From positions 434,001 to 498,000 of the forward strand of contig NZ_CP029550.1 in NCBI RefSeq assembly GCF_003173715.1: a stretch of 64,000 nt of DNA, read 5' to 3'. Position 1 is the first letter of the stretch. Each line of letters begins with the position of its first letter. The position numbers were made by a program, and so were the translations under genes. This document shows, one piece after another, positions 43,473 through 52,740 of the stretch. Below the pieces are notes generated by a model. That model did no database searches and was not told where the DNA came from. It saw only the letters and a program-made list of their open reading frames with translations. This stretch comes from Methylobacterium durans. GTDB taxonomy: Bacteria > Pseudomonadota > Alphaproteobacteria > Rhizobiales > Beijerinckiaceae.

Positions 43473-43994
43473 ATGCTCATGAGAGGAACTGCCGCTTTAG
43501 CCGCGTTGGTGATGAGCACCATCACAGCTGGCGCACAAGGCACCAAGCCGAACGACGCGCAGATCGCCCACATCGCCTACACGGCCGGGCAGATCGACAT
43601 CAAGGCTGCCGAACTTGCGCTGCAGAAGTCCCAGAACAAGGAGGTGCGCTCCTTCGCCGAGGACATGGTGCGCGACCACAAGGCTGTGAACGACAAGGCT
43701 CTCGCGTTGGTCAAGAAGCTCAACGTTACCCCGCAGGACAATGACACCAGCAAGGGGCTGGTGAAGCAAGCCGACGAGAAGGAAGCGTCGCTGAGAAAGC
43801 TCAACGGTGCCGCCTTCGACAAGGCCTATGCCGAGAACGAGGTCGGCTTCCACAAGACCGTCAACGGAGCCCTTGAGAGCACGTTGATCCCATCGGCGAG
43901 CAATCCTGAGCTGAAGGACCTGCTGCGCACAGGGCTCAAGATATTCCAGGGGCACGAGCAGCATGCCGAGCATGTCGTGCAGGCGCTGAGGTGA
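43473..43994 (+). CDS. DUF4142-domain exported protein
   Basis: 173 residues. A signal peptide (LMRGTAALAALVMSTITAGA) is followed by the DUF4142 helical bundle: QIAHIAYTAGQIDIKAAELA, KEVRSFAEDMVRDHKAVNDK, and a terminal helix (LLRTGLKIFQGHEQHAEHVV). These ferritin-like periplasmic proteins are common and poorly characterised. The stop overlaps the GTG of the cupredoxin gene by four bases, so the two are co-translated. Confidence 0.9.
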   Translation: MLMRGTAALAALVMSTITAGAQGTKPNDAQIAHIAYTAGQIDIKAAELALQKSQNKEVRSFAEDMVRDHKAVNDKALALVKKLNVTPQDNDTSKGLVKQADEKEASLRKLNGAAFDKAYAENEVGFHKTVNGALESTLIPSASNPELKDLLRTGLKIFQGHEQHAEHVVQALR

Positions 43995-44329
43995 GGTGGT
44001 TGTGCAGGGGGCGGCCACTTCGCCTGGCTTGGCTTCTCGGTTTAGCGGCCTGCCCCATTTCCTCAGCGGTGGCGGAGACGATCCAGATCCGAGTTAAGGA
44101 TCTCGGGTTTGTTCCAGCGCAGGTTTCTGCCCGCGTGGGTGACACTGTCGAGTGGGTCAGCCGCGACTTCGTCGCGCATACGGCCACAGAACGCGACGGG
44201 AGGTGGGATGTAGCCATCCCAGCAGAAGGGAAGGGCCGCATCACCCTCACGCGAGCAGGCGCGGTGGCGTACTATTGTCGGTATCATCCGGGCATGATCG
44301 GCAGCATCTCGATCACTGCGCCACCTTAG
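43991..44329 (+). CDS. Exported cupredoxin (plastocyanin/amicyanin-like)
   Basis: 112 residues from a GTG that overlaps the previous stop. A signal peptide (LAWLLGLAACPISSAVAE) precedes a single cupredoxin domain. The copper ligands are visible: His in FVAHTATERD, then Cys-x-x-His-x-x-Met in YYCRYHPGM. It could move electrons in the periplasm. Paired with DUF4142 and a catalase-like peroxidase, an oxidative-stress role is plausible but unproven. Confidence 0.88.
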   Translation: MRWLCRGRPLRLAWLLGLAACPISSAVAETIQIRVKDLGFVPAQVSARVGDTVEWVSRDFVAHTATERDGRWDVAIPAEGKGRITLTRAGAVAYYCRYHPGMIGSISITAPP

Positions 44330-44364
44330 GCATAATGAGAACCAAAGGCGCTGGGAGGACCCTC

Positions 44365-45354
44365 ATGCGGCAGACAAAAATCGGGCTCGCCTTCGTGGCG
44401 AGCCTCCTGGCTCTGACGACCGGCATCCCCGCCTTCGCCGAGGAGCCCTCGACCGCCGAGCAGACCATCGACGCGATGAACAAGCTGTTCGGCAAGCATC
44501 CGGGCTTGCGGGCCAACCACGCCAAGGGCGTCGTGGCGGAAGGGAGCTTCACGCCCTCGCCCGAGGCCGCCAAGATCAGCAAGGCATCTCTGTTCCAGGG
44601 CCCGCCCGTACCCGTGACGATCCGCTTCTCGGATGCGACGGGCGTGCCCACCATCGCGGACGGGGCCGCCAACGCGAACCCGCACGGCATGGCCCTGAAG
44701 TGCAAGCTCGCCGACGGCTCGGAGATGGACGTCGTCGTGAACGCGCTGAAGTTCTTCCCCGTCGCCACGGGCGAGGAGTTCCGCGACCTTCTGAGAGCGG
44801 CCGCTGAGAGCGGTCCGGATGCTGCCCATCCGACGGCGCTGGAGCGCTTCGCCGCCAGCCACCCGGCTGCCGCCACAGCCGGCAAGACCGCCAAGACCCC
44901 GTCGAGCTTCGCCCGCCAGACCTACAACGGCGTCAACGCCTTCATCTTCGTGGACAAGGATGGCAAGCGTCAGCCGTTCCGCTACCGCTTTGTACCGGCA
45001 GAGGGCGAGGAGATCCTCACGCCTGAGGAGGCGGCCAAGCGCGGACCGAACTATCTCATGGACGAGATCGGTCCGCGCCTCGCGCGTGAGCCCGCGAGGT
45101 TCCGAGTGCTGGCACAGCTTGCAGAGCCGGGCGACCCGACGAACGATGCCACCAAGCCCTGGCCGGACGACCGCCGCACGGTTGATCTCGGCACCCTGAC
45201 GGTGACGAAGGCTGTGGCCGACAGCGCGAACGCCGAGAAGGCACTGCTGTTCATGCCGAACGCGCTGACCGACGGAATCGAGGTCTCCGACGATCCGCTG
45301 ATCGATGCCCGCGTCCAGGCCTACGCGGTCTCATTCAGCCGTCGCTCGCAGTGA
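44365..45354 (+). CDS. Exported catalase-family peroxidase
   Basis: 329 residues from the ATG at 44365, which has GGGAGGA at good spacing. A signal peptide (IGLAFVASLLALTTGIPAFA) is followed by a small catalase-like domain: NHAKGVVAEGSFTPSPEAAK with the distal His, VTIRFSDATGVPTIADGAAN, ANPHGMALKCKL, NALKFFPV, and YRFVPAEGEEILTPEEAAKR. It is about two thirds of a true catalase and lies in the periplasm, so peroxidase activity against organic or hydrogen peroxide is likely. A fragment of a similar gene lies at 12318-12395. Confidence 0.9.
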   Translation: MRQTKIGLAFVASLLALTTGIPAFAEEPSTAEQTIDAMNKLFGKHPGLRANHAKGVVAEGSFTPSPEAAKISKASLFQGPPVPVTIRFSDATGVPTIADGAANANPHGMALKCKLADGSEMDVVVNALKFFPVATGEEFRDLLRAAAESGPDAAHPTALERFAASHPAAATAGKTAKTPSSFARQTYNGVNAFIFVDKDGKRQPFRYRFVPAEGEEILTPEEAAKRGPNYLMDEIGPRLAREPARFRVLAQLAEPGDPTNDATKPWPDDRRTVDLGTLTVTKAVADSANAEKALLFMPNALTDGIEVSDDPLIDARVQAYAVSFSRRSQ

Positions 45355-45413
45355 GGTGAGGCGCCTGAGCGAACCGCGAACTGGGTGACGAGGCCGGCAG
45401 GTTCACGCGTCGC

Positions 45414-45713
45414 TTAGCGGGTCGTACCAGGGGCAGGAGCGGTCGGGCTGCTGCCATGAGATGTGCCTGAGGCTCCGGCGCTACCCGTCGTTGAATTGCC
45501 AACGCCGGTACCCGTGCGGGCACCATCCTTCGTGGCTCCGGTGCCGGTCATTCCGCCGGCCCCCATGCTTCCGCTGGGAGTGCCGACATCGCTGCGGTCA
45601 CCGGCCTGCCCAGCTCCGGTGCCCTTGTTTGCCGCTCCTTCAGCGAGGGCGATCCCTGCGATGCTCGTGAGGATCGCGGTTGCGAGCAGTGGCGCGCGAA
45701 TGTCCGCTCTCAT
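45414..45713 (-). CDS. Small exported Gly/Ser/Thr-rich protein, 99 aa
   Basis: ATG at 45713 with GGAGG six bases upstream. The signal peptide (LLATAILTSIAGIALAEG) is followed by a low-complexity Gly/Ser/Thr tail (MGAGGMTGTGATKDGARTG and similar). It faces the catalase-like gene convergently. A fragment of a paralogue lies at 12430-12489. Function unknown. Confidence 0.6.
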   Translation of the reverse strand: MRADIRAPLLATAILTSIAGIALAEGAANKGTGAGQAGDRSDVGTPSGSMGAGGMTGTGATKDGARTGTGVGNSTTGSAGASGTSHGSSPTAPAPGTTR

Positions 45714-45882
45714 GGTGCCTCCGGTGCTGCCCTGCCAAACCAACACTCTCTCGGAGGAAAAGGTGCGATCTTTCGTTCAGAGTGCGATCTGGAATGCGCC
45801 TTCCAGTGACCGAGTAGAGGAGTGAATGGTCGCGGCCTCACGTGCGCAACTTGGCTGGAACATTCCGGCGAGGATTACTGAG

Positions 45883-46294
45883 TGACCTGACCGGCATTTT
45901 GGACCGAGCCAATTGCGAGGCTACTGCATGGTCGTTGCCATGGGTAGGCGGAAGGCCAGATCCGGGAAGCTGACGGGCGCGGCTGGTAGCCCCAAGGACG
46001 AGTGCGGCCGGACGCGATTGTCGGTGTTTTGCCAGAGTCCAATCACAGTCTGCGCTTCTTTCAGCGAGGAGAAGATCTCTTGGCGCAGGCACTCGTCCTT
46101 CAGCTCTGCTCGCAGATGCCCGCCTCTTTGCAGGCAACCGCGATGCTCTTGCCCTGGGCTGTCTGTACCTCGATCTGGCGCAACGTCAGCACCACCTGCT
46201 CGGCACTCGGCCTCTGCCCTCGCCTCATCTCCAGCTCCTCCGGTCCTGGCTGATCCTCGCAATCAGCCCGGTCCAAAGCCAGCCGGTCAGGTCA
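45883..46294 (-). mobile_element. Internally deleted IS3-family element, 412 bp
   Basis: Near-perfect terminal inverted repeats are preserved: TGACCTGACCGGC at both ends, followed inward on each side by TTTGGACCG and ATTGCGAGG. The interior holds the OrfA N-terminus and the OrfB C-terminus with the middle deleted. It is unrelated in sequence to the IS3 remnant at 29.7 kb but has the same deletion architecture. Confidence 0.8.
45921..46228 (-). pseudogene. IS3 OrfA-N/OrfB-C transposase remnant
   Basis: From the ATG at 46228 the minus strand reads MRRGQRPSAEQVVLTLRQIE, then VQTAQGKSIAVACKEAGI, the start of an IS3 OrfA, then stops soon after. A different frame continues with ELKDECLRQEIFSSLKEAQT and NTDNRVRPHSSLGLPAAPV, the end of OrfB. 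The deletion joined the two parts out of frame. Confidence 0.85.
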
Positions 46295-47022
46295 GTGGCG
46301 GCAAACGGCCACGTTAACGCCCGAGCTAGACTTGCCCACGCCTGCATTGCTTCCCGTGAATTCTACGTCTGAACCCAGGTAGTAGGTGCTGTATTATCAA
46401 GCGGGCGCCGAGAGGGGGCACGAACGCTGATGATCCTTGCGGTGCGAGCTTTGGTATAGACGAGGCTAAATTGGTTGTACGCGGTCTCGAGCAAGCAGGA
46501 CAGGCGATAGTTAAAACAAAGATAATGATACAGCGGATCCAGCAATCACAAGTATGGGTTTTCCGCTGCGAAGGCATGCAGCTTTATCAACTTGCTGTCG
46601 GCACGTTTATTGCCTCCTGTATCGGCCTTATCCCAGTTTAAATCTAGTAAATTGTGAGCTTTCTTAACAAATGCAGGCGCGGTGGCGGCGACTAGCCCAT
46701 ACCCTCCGGCCCTAAATCGACTATTATAGTTTTCCTAAATTAGGCTTTGAGTTCAGCGTCGATTTGGCTTGGCCAAAATCGGCGAACAGAAGAGGCGCGC
46801 CAAGAGGATTGTTGTCTACTCGGCGCCGCATTGCACGGGCCCCTGCTGCCGAGATCAACGTCGTCACAATATCGCGGCTGCAAGCCATGGTGGCGTGACG
46901 CCGGCTCGTCTTGGAGGTTTGAGGCCAGACACCGGGCGCCAGCTATTTCGTGAGAGCCGGGTGGCAGCACCAGGGGCTGCCTCCTGCTCGTCCGTGGTCA
47001 GGACTGCGAAGGAGGCGAGAGG
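46295..47022. other. 728-bp AT-rich region upstream of the RTX peroxidase
   Basis: Bases 46320-46760 are much richer in A+T than their surroundings. No gene is supported; frames of 60-100 codons have no recognisable content. The stretch lies next to an IS3 remnant and directly upstream of the large peroxidase gene, and so probably holds its promoter and acquired sequence. Confidence 0.45.
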
Positions 47023-50000
47023 ATGGGAGCGCAAGCAGACCGGCGTTCGACGCAGCAACCGCCCCCGGCAGGCGTGAAACATATCGAGCTCCGTCCGCAG
47101 GATCTGGATCTGCTTCTGACCCAAGCGAGCGACCCAGCCCTGCACCGCAACGTCAGCGGGTTCGAGAACAACCTCACGCCCGGTCGTGAACTCTGGGGAG
47201 CGGCCAGTCAGCCCTTCCTGCGCCTGTCGCCCGCTCAGTTCGAGCAGACAGAAACTCAGACCAGCCCGAACGCAGCGCGCGTCACCTCCGTCGACGGGAC
47301 GTCTCTCCTCCCGAACCCTCGGCTGGTCAGTGACCTGATCGGCCAGCAACCTCTCGATGCCGGCGGCAACACGATCAGCCTGCCGAACAGCTTCGGCGGC
47401 AACCTTCTCCTGATGTCCTTCGGGCAGTTCTTCGATCACGGCCTCGATTTCTACGCCCGCGGCGGCGGCCCCGATCTCGTCCCCATCAGCGACGTGGACG
47501 ATCGGCTGGCGACCGCCCAGCTCCGCCTCGACGCAATTCGCGCGGCGCAGGGACTTCCCTCCGTCCAGATCGACGCGACCGACAACCTCCTCAAGCAATT
47601 GGGGGATCACCCTCCGCCAGGGTTCGAATTCCTGACCGGCAGCCGCGCCGGACGCTTCGACCTTGTGAACGGGCGTGTCGTGCTTGGTGCCGATGGCGCG
47701 CCCGTGATGAACAACAGCACCGGGACGGCGCATCTCAACAAGACGGCACCGTTCGTCGACCAGAGCCAAACCTACGGCTCCGAGCCGAAGATGGCGGACC
47801 TGTTGCGCGAGAGTGCGCGCACCGCAGCCGGCGACCTGATCCCGGACGGCAACGGCGGCTGGGTGAAGACCCATCGCCTGCTCGACGGAGCCCAGGAAGT
47901 GGGCCCGGACGGGATCACCCGGGGCAATCTGCCGAGCTATGCCGATGTCTTGGTCAACAATGGCGTGCCCCGAGACGTCATCGATCGGCTGTTGGCCGAC
48001 GTCGCGGACAAGACGATCACGAACATCGACGCTTGGGCCCGCCTCACGACAGCTCCGGGCTTCGTGAACTTCAGTGACATCGGCGACGCCAAGCACACGA
48101 TCATGCTGGGCGACAAGAATGATGCGCTCGCATCGCCGTTCGGGCCGGACGGTGTCACGCCGAACCCGACATTCGATTTGCAGAGCCTTCTATCCTACCA
48201 CATTGCCGGGGATCACCGTGCCGACGAGAACGTCGCGCTGACCGCGGTCCACACGGTCTGGTACCGCGAGCACAATTTCGAAGCTGAGCAGATCCGGGCG
48301 CTGCATCCGGACTGGAGTGCCGAACAGGTGTTCCAGGCCGCCAAGATCGTCACCTCGGCCGAGTACCAGCGCACCGTCTTCACCGAATTCGCCGACGGGA
48401 TGTCCGGCGGCATCCCCGGCCCATCGCACGGCTTCGGCGGGTACAACCCAAACGTCAATCCCGGCATCTCGGAGGAGTTCGCGGGCGCCATGTATCGCGT
48501 CGGCCACTCCATGATCAACGAGACCATTCCGTACGTGGATAGCGACGGCGCGATGCGGGAGGTGCCGCTGTTCTCGGCCTTCCTGAACCCGGCCATGTTC
48601 GATGGCCGGGATCCGCTCACGGACGGGGTCGGTGGTGCGGCTTCCATCATTGCAGGCGAGGTTCAGGTCGCGCACCAGCGGATCGACGAGCAGATCGTCG
48701 AGGTGATCCGCAGCAAGCTGCTCGGGCTGCCGCTCGACCTCTACGCAGCCAATATCGAGCGGGGCCGCGAGGCCGGGGTGCCGACCCTCGATACCTTCCG
48801 GCGCTACGTGAGCGAGAACACCAGCCTCATCGATCAGGCTGGTCAGGCATCGAACTACACGGCGACCCAGCCCGAGAAGGTCCCCGGCCTCATGCCCTAC
48901 GAGACCTGGGCCGAGTTCGGGGCCAACCTGCGCGGCACACCGGAGGAGCAGGCCGAGCTCCTAGCGCTGTTCAAGGCCGCCTACGGCGAGGCGGATATCC
49001 ATGTCGGCGATGTCGACCTGTTCGTCGGCGGCCTCGCGGAGAAGCCGTTCGGTGCGAGCCAGATGGGCTCGACCTTCACCTGGATCTTCCAGGAGCAACT
49101 CGACCGGCTGCAGGAGGGGGACCGCTTCTACTACTTCAACCAGCTCAAGGATGCGCCGCTGCTTCTCGCCGATATCGGCTCCCAGCATTTCTCCGACATC
49201 GTCATGCGGAACACCGGGCTCGAGCATCTCCACTTCGCGGCCTTCAAGGTTGCGGAGACGATCGAGCTTGGCCCAGAGGATCGAACCTACGAGCAAGATG
49301 GCCTTCCGACCACGCCCGGTGCGGCCTTGGTGCTCGTCGGCAACGCGCATGACAACACGATCGTGGTAACGGCTGGCGACCACACGCTCTACGGCGAGGC
49401 GGGAGACGACACCCTGCAGGGCGGCTCGGGGCTTGATGCCCTGCACGGCGGCACCGGCGACGACGTCCTGATGGCCGGAGCGGGCCCGCTCGGCGCCTTC
49501 GCCTACGGCGAGGATGGCGACGACGAGCTCCGCGGCAACAGCGGCGACGACAACCTGATCGGCGGCGCGGGCGACGATGTCATCGAGGGTGGCGCCGGCA
49601 AGGACTTCCTTTCCGGCGGCTCCGGCGACGATCGGATCATGCCGGGCGCCGATCCGACCATGATCGATGGCGGAGAGGGCAACGACACCATCGTGTTCAG
49701 TGCCGCCTCGGAGGGCGTGACCGTCGATCTCGGCATCGCGCTGCAGCCCATCGTGGGTCTCGGCGGCTACGCGCAGGGTGACGTGATCAGCGGGATCGAG
49801 AACATCATCGGCTCACGCGCGGCCGATACCTTGACCGGGGACCAAGCCGACAATCGGATCTCAGGCGGTCGTGGGGACGATCACCTCGATGGTGCAGCCG
49901 GCGACGACCTGGTGATCGGTGGCACCGGAGCAGACGTCCTGCGTGGTGGCTCGGGAGATGACACGCTCCGGGGCGGCAAAGGCGCGGACACGTTTGTGTT

Positions 50001-50223
50001 CCACCCCGAGGACATAGGCCAAGACACGATCACCGACTTCGATCCGGAAGCGGACCACCTCGATCTACGCGAGCTCGGACTGTTCGACGTTGCGGATGTT
50101 CTTTCCGTCACGAGCGAGGATCGGTGCGGAGACGCCGTGATCGCCGTCAAGGGTATCTCGATCGCGCTTGAAGGCGTCAGCGAGGCGCAACTTCAGGCGG
50201 CATGCAGCACGTTTGTCGTGTAG
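47023..50223 (+). CDS. Haem peroxidase with C-terminal RTX calcium-binding repeats
   Basis: 1066 residues, starting after a strong AAGGAGG. The N-terminal 720 residues are an animal-type haem peroxidase: MSFGQFFDHGLDFYARGGG (distal Asp-His near 138), DENVALTAVHTVWYREHNFE, and GAMYRVGHSMINETIPYVDS with the proximal His near 495. The C-terminus holds glycine-rich GGxGxDxL repeats (about 785-1005: EAGDDTLQGGSGLDALHGG, GNSGDDNLIGGAGDDVIEGG, GAAGDDLVIGGTGADVLRGG) that bind Ca2+ and serve as type I secretion signals. No signal peptide and no secretion genes are nearby. It would be secreted and oxidise halides or organic substrates with peroxide. Confidence 0.92.
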   Translation: MGAQADRRSTQQPPPAGVKHIELRPQDLDLLLTQASDPALHRNVSGFENNLTPGRELWGAASQPFLRLSPAQFEQTETQTSPNAARVTSVDGTSLLPNPRLVSDLIGQQPLDAGGNTISLPNSFGGNLLLMSFGQFFDHGLDFYARGGGPDLVPISDVDDRLATAQLRLDAIRAAQGLPSVQIDATDNLLKQLGDHPPPGFEFLTGSRAGRFDLVNGRVVLGADGAPVMNNSTGTAHLNKTAPFVDQSQTYGSEPKMADLLRESARTAAGDLIPDGNGGWVKTHRLLDGAQEVGPDGITRGNLPSYADVLVNNGVPRDVIDRLLADVADKTITNIDAWARLTTAPGFVNFSDIGDAKHTIMLGDKNDALASPFGPDGVTPNPTFDLQSLLSYHIAGDHRADENVALTAVHTVWYREHNFEAEQIRALHPDWSAEQVFQAAKIVTSAEYQRTVFTEFADGMSGGIPGPSHGFGGYNPNVNPGISEEFAGAMYRVGHSMINETIPYVDSDGAMREVPLFSAFLNPAMFDGRDPLTDGVGGAASIIAGEVQVAHQRIDEQIVEVIRSKLLGLPLDLYAANIERGREAGVPTLDTFRRYVSENTSLIDQAGQASNYTATQPEKVPGLMPYETWAEFGANLRGTPEEQAELLALFKAAYGEADIHVGDVDLFVGGLAEKPFGASQMGSTFTWIFQEQLDRLQEGDRFYYFNQLKDAPLLLADIGSQHFSDIVMRNTGLEHLHFAAFKVAETIELGPEDRTYEQDGLPTTPGAALVLVGNAHDNTIVVTAGDHTLYGEAGDDTLQGGSGLDALHGGTGDDVLMAGAGPLGAFAYGEDGDDELRGNSGDDNLIGGAGDDVIEGGAGKDFLSGGSGDDRIMPGADPTMIDGGEGNDTIVFSAASEGVTVDLGIALQPIVGLGGYAQGDVISGIENIIGSRAADTLTGDQADNRISGGRGDDHLDGAAGDDLVIGGTGADVLRGGSGDDTLRGGKGADTFVFHPEDIGQDTITDFDPEADHLDLRELGLFDVADVLSVTSEDRCGDAVIAVKGISIALEGVSEAQLQAACSTFVV

Positions 50224-50399
50224 GTGAACATCGAGGGCTCCAATCGGCGATGGTGCCCGACCGTGCCGGTACGCCGCCGCGGGTCCGGACGGCAAGCTAT
50301 CTAAGACCTGAACCGGCGCTTGCCCCAGACCGTTGGGATGCTCCTCATGTCTGGTCTGATGCTGCTCGACTGGCGACATCTGGGACAGGGCTGTCAGTT

Positions 50400-50714
50400 T
50401 CAGTCCAGGGCGATGTAGACGAGCAGCGACGCCATGCTGAGCCATGTGCAGGCCGCGAAGGTCCGCTTGGATGGGCTGTGACGTCGCACCATGTCATGAA
50501 CCAGCCATGCGAGCAGCAGCAGCAGCGCGGCGGCCGCGATCCCGCCGCGTTCGAGTGTCAGCCCGCTCGCGGTCAGGAATGCCGTCACCCCGACGGTGGT
50601 GCTGACCTGATCCCAGGTGGTCACGTTCCGCCTGTCCGCGAACATCTCCACGAAGCGAACGCAGCCGAGCACCGCAGCGACAGTGAGCAGCGCGGTGGCG
50701 ACGATGTCCCTCAT
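50400..50714 (-). CDS. Small multi-helix membrane protein, 104 aa (HPP-cassette partner, copy 2)
   Basis: From the ATG at 50714 it reads MRDIVATALLTVAAVLGCVR, then WDQVSTTVGVTAFLTASGLT, GGIAAAALLLLLAWLVHDMV, and a last helix to the stop (FAACTWLSMASLLVYIALD). Four hydrophobic segments are visible. It is paralogous to the 64-aa protein at 23291, and like it stands head-to-head with an HPP gene. The longer frame upstream to 50885 is an unlikely extension. Confidence 0.6.
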   Translation of the reverse strand: MRDIVATALLTVAAVLGCVRFVEMFADRRNVTTWDQVSTTVGVTAFLTASGLTLERGGIAAAALLLLLAWLVHDMVRRHSPSKRTFAACTWLSMASLLVYIALD

Positions 50715-50902
50715 GGTCTTCGGCTGAGTGCCCGAGCCTAGGTTGCCTCGCCGACAGGCAGCGTGCCTCGCCACGTTGCAATTTCGGCCGCGGCTCGTAA
50801 ACGGAGGCTTGGTATACCAGTGTCCCGCGCCGGCCGTCGGAGCATCTGCCTGTTGATCGGGCACCTCGGACGGCGGTTCGGGCAAGCGAGGGACGCGCGA
50901 AG

Positions 50903-52042
50903 ATGTCCAACTCCGTCAGCCCAAAGCAGCAGAGCGGCAAGTCAGCCGGGTTTCGCCTGTTCAGGCCGATCTTGGCAGGCGCAACCCTGCGCGAGCGCCT
51001 CATCGCCTGCCTGGGTGCGCTCGCGGGCATCACGCTCACCGGCCTGATCTGCGGCTTGGTCTTCGGCCAGGGACCCGACATCCCGCTGATCGTCGCCCCG
51101 ATGGGCGCCTCGGCCGTTCTGCTGTTTGCCGTGCCGGCAAGTCCCCTCGCCCAGCCCTGGCCCATCATCGGCGGCAACACGATCTCGGCCTTCGTGGGCG
51201 TGCTGGCTGCCCGCTTCATCCCGGATCCGGTGGTGGCGATCGGCGTCGGCGTCTCGCTAGCAATCGCCGCGATGTCGTTCACCCGGTGCCTTCACCCGCC
51301 CGGTGGTGCGGCCGCCTTGACGGCATTGATCGGCGGCCCAGCCGTCACGTCCGCCGGCTTCCTGTTCCCGCTGTTTCCGGTCTGCGTGAACTCGGTCATC
51401 CTGGTCGCTCTTGGTATCACCTTCCACAAAATCGCGCGGCGCAACTACCCGCACGTCCCAGTTGCGGTGCCGGTCAACACCCATGGCACCGCTGACCTGC
51501 CCGCGCCGCTCCGCGTCGGCTTCAAGCCGGAGGACGTCGATGCTGCCCTTGTCGCGTTGCACGAGACGCTGGACATCGATCGGGCCGACCTTGACCGGCT
51601 CCTGCAGCAGGTCGAACACCACGCGCTCGTGCGCTCGCAGGGCGACCTCACCTGCGGCGAGATCATGTCGCGCGATGTGGTCACCATCGGGCTGGACGGC
51701 AGCGCTGAGCGGGCGCGAGAGCTCCTGATCGCGCATAACATCCGGACGTTGCCCGTGGTGGACGGGGCCGGTCAGCTAGCGGGCACGCTCGGCCTGCGAG
51801 AGCTGACACTGCATGGCGAGGTGGGCATCGCGCAGGTGATGTCGGAGGCGCAAACGGCCGGACCTCATGAGCCGGTGGTCGCGTTGGCGTCCTCGCTGAC
51901 CGACGGCCACACCCATGCGGTGGTCGTCGTGGACGAGGAGCGGCGCATCTTGGGGATCATCACCCAGACCGACCTCCTCGCGACCGTCACGCGCCTGCTC
52001 TCGGCGAAGGCTTTCGCGCTTTCCGAGCCTGGCCCGGCGTAG
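50903..52042 (+). CDS. HPP-family membrane protein with CBS pair, copy 2 (intact)
   Basis: 379 residues. The membrane domain (IPLIVAPMGASAVLLFAVPA, GVGVSLAIAAMSFTRCLHPP, GGAAALTALIGGPAVTSAGF) is the HPP fold with several helices. Two CBS motifs fill the C-terminal 140 residues (LTCGEIMSRDVVTIGLDGSA, NIRTLPVVDGAGQLAGTLGL, HTHAVVVVDEERRILGIITQ). HPP proteins have been linked to nitrite transport in plants and cyanobacteria; CBS pairs usually bind adenosine nucleotides. It is the uninterrupted relative of the frameshifted gene at 24286. Confidence 0.88.
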   Translation: MSNSVSPKQQSGKSAGFRLFRPILAGATLRERLIACLGALAGITLTGLICGLVFGQGPDIPLIVAPMGASAVLLFAVPASPLAQPWPIIGGNTISAFVGVLAARFIPDPVVAIGVGVSLAIAAMSFTRCLHPPGGAAALTALIGGPAVTSAGFLFPLFPVCVNSVILVALGITFHKIARRNYPHVPVAVPVNTHGTADLPAPLRVGFKPEDVDAALVALHETLDIDRADLDRLLQQVEHHALVRSQGDLTCGEIMSRDVVTIGLDGSAERARELLIAHNIRTLPVVDGAGQLAGTLGLRELTLHGEVGIAQVMSEAQTAGPHEPVVALASSLTDGHTHAVVVVDEERRILGIITQTDLLATVTRLLSAKAFALSEPGPA

Positions 52043-52204
52043 GCAACCGCCACGGCCCGATCTTGTCAGCCGACCCGAAGGCTCGGACGCTCGGCGTTAC
52101 CGCTGGATGTGGGAGGTTCGCGCGGCACGTCACCGTGGGTGTTGGCCCGGTTGTTGCCAGAGCTCTGGCTTTCCTGGCGCCGCCACGCCCGCAGGATCAA
52201 GCCG

Positions 52205-52312
52205 ATGCAAGATGGACCATTTCTACTTCACCTGCTGCACGCAGCCTTGATGGCGTCGAGCATGATGCTGACGTGGCAGGTCTACCTTCTCCGCAAGCCG
52301 AAGTCGGAGTAG
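52205..52312 (+). CDS. Putative 35-aa single-pass membrane peptide
   Basis: From an ATG in an otherwise non-coding stretch: MQDGPFLLHLLHAALMASSM, then MLTWQVYLLRKPKSE. It is hydrophobic with a basic C-terminus, as in small membrane proteins. The ribosome site is weak (AGGA), so this is a suggestion only. Confidence 0.25.
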   Translation: MQDGPFLLHLLHAALMASSMMLTWQVYLLRKPKSE

Positions 52313-52740
52313 GCCGGCTCCCGCTGGAGTACCCGTCGCTGCTGGCCGCCTTTCGGGAGAGGGCCAGTCCATACAAATCTGAAAGACCTTCGACTGCCGA
52401 TGGCTGCATGTGTTGATGCTGGCATCAACCGCAGCAGGCCAAGCCGGTTAAGGCCGCCGGACTTCAGCCCGTCTGTGCGCTTGGTGCGGATGTGGTGGCC
52501 TCCGCACGCCGTCCGCTTCCCGCGTTGAAGCGGACATATTCGGCACGCGCACCTTGAGTCCGCTCAGGGTCAATCGGAGGCATTCAGCAAAACCGCGCCA
52601 GATGTCCGCTCACCCACAGTTCGAACCCCACGAGCAGACGGACTGCACCCGGGCGAGGTTAGCCGTTCGTCATTGCGGGCAATGCCGGAGTTCAGCCGAT
52701 CCTGATCGCGTCTCCGAAGTGGAGGTTCGCAGATGGAGCG
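52313..52740. other. 428-bp region without a supported gene
   Basis: Nothing recognisable was seen between the putative small peptide and the 5-formyltetrahydrofolate cyclo-ligase gene; the open frames are short and lack coding character. Confidence 0.45.
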
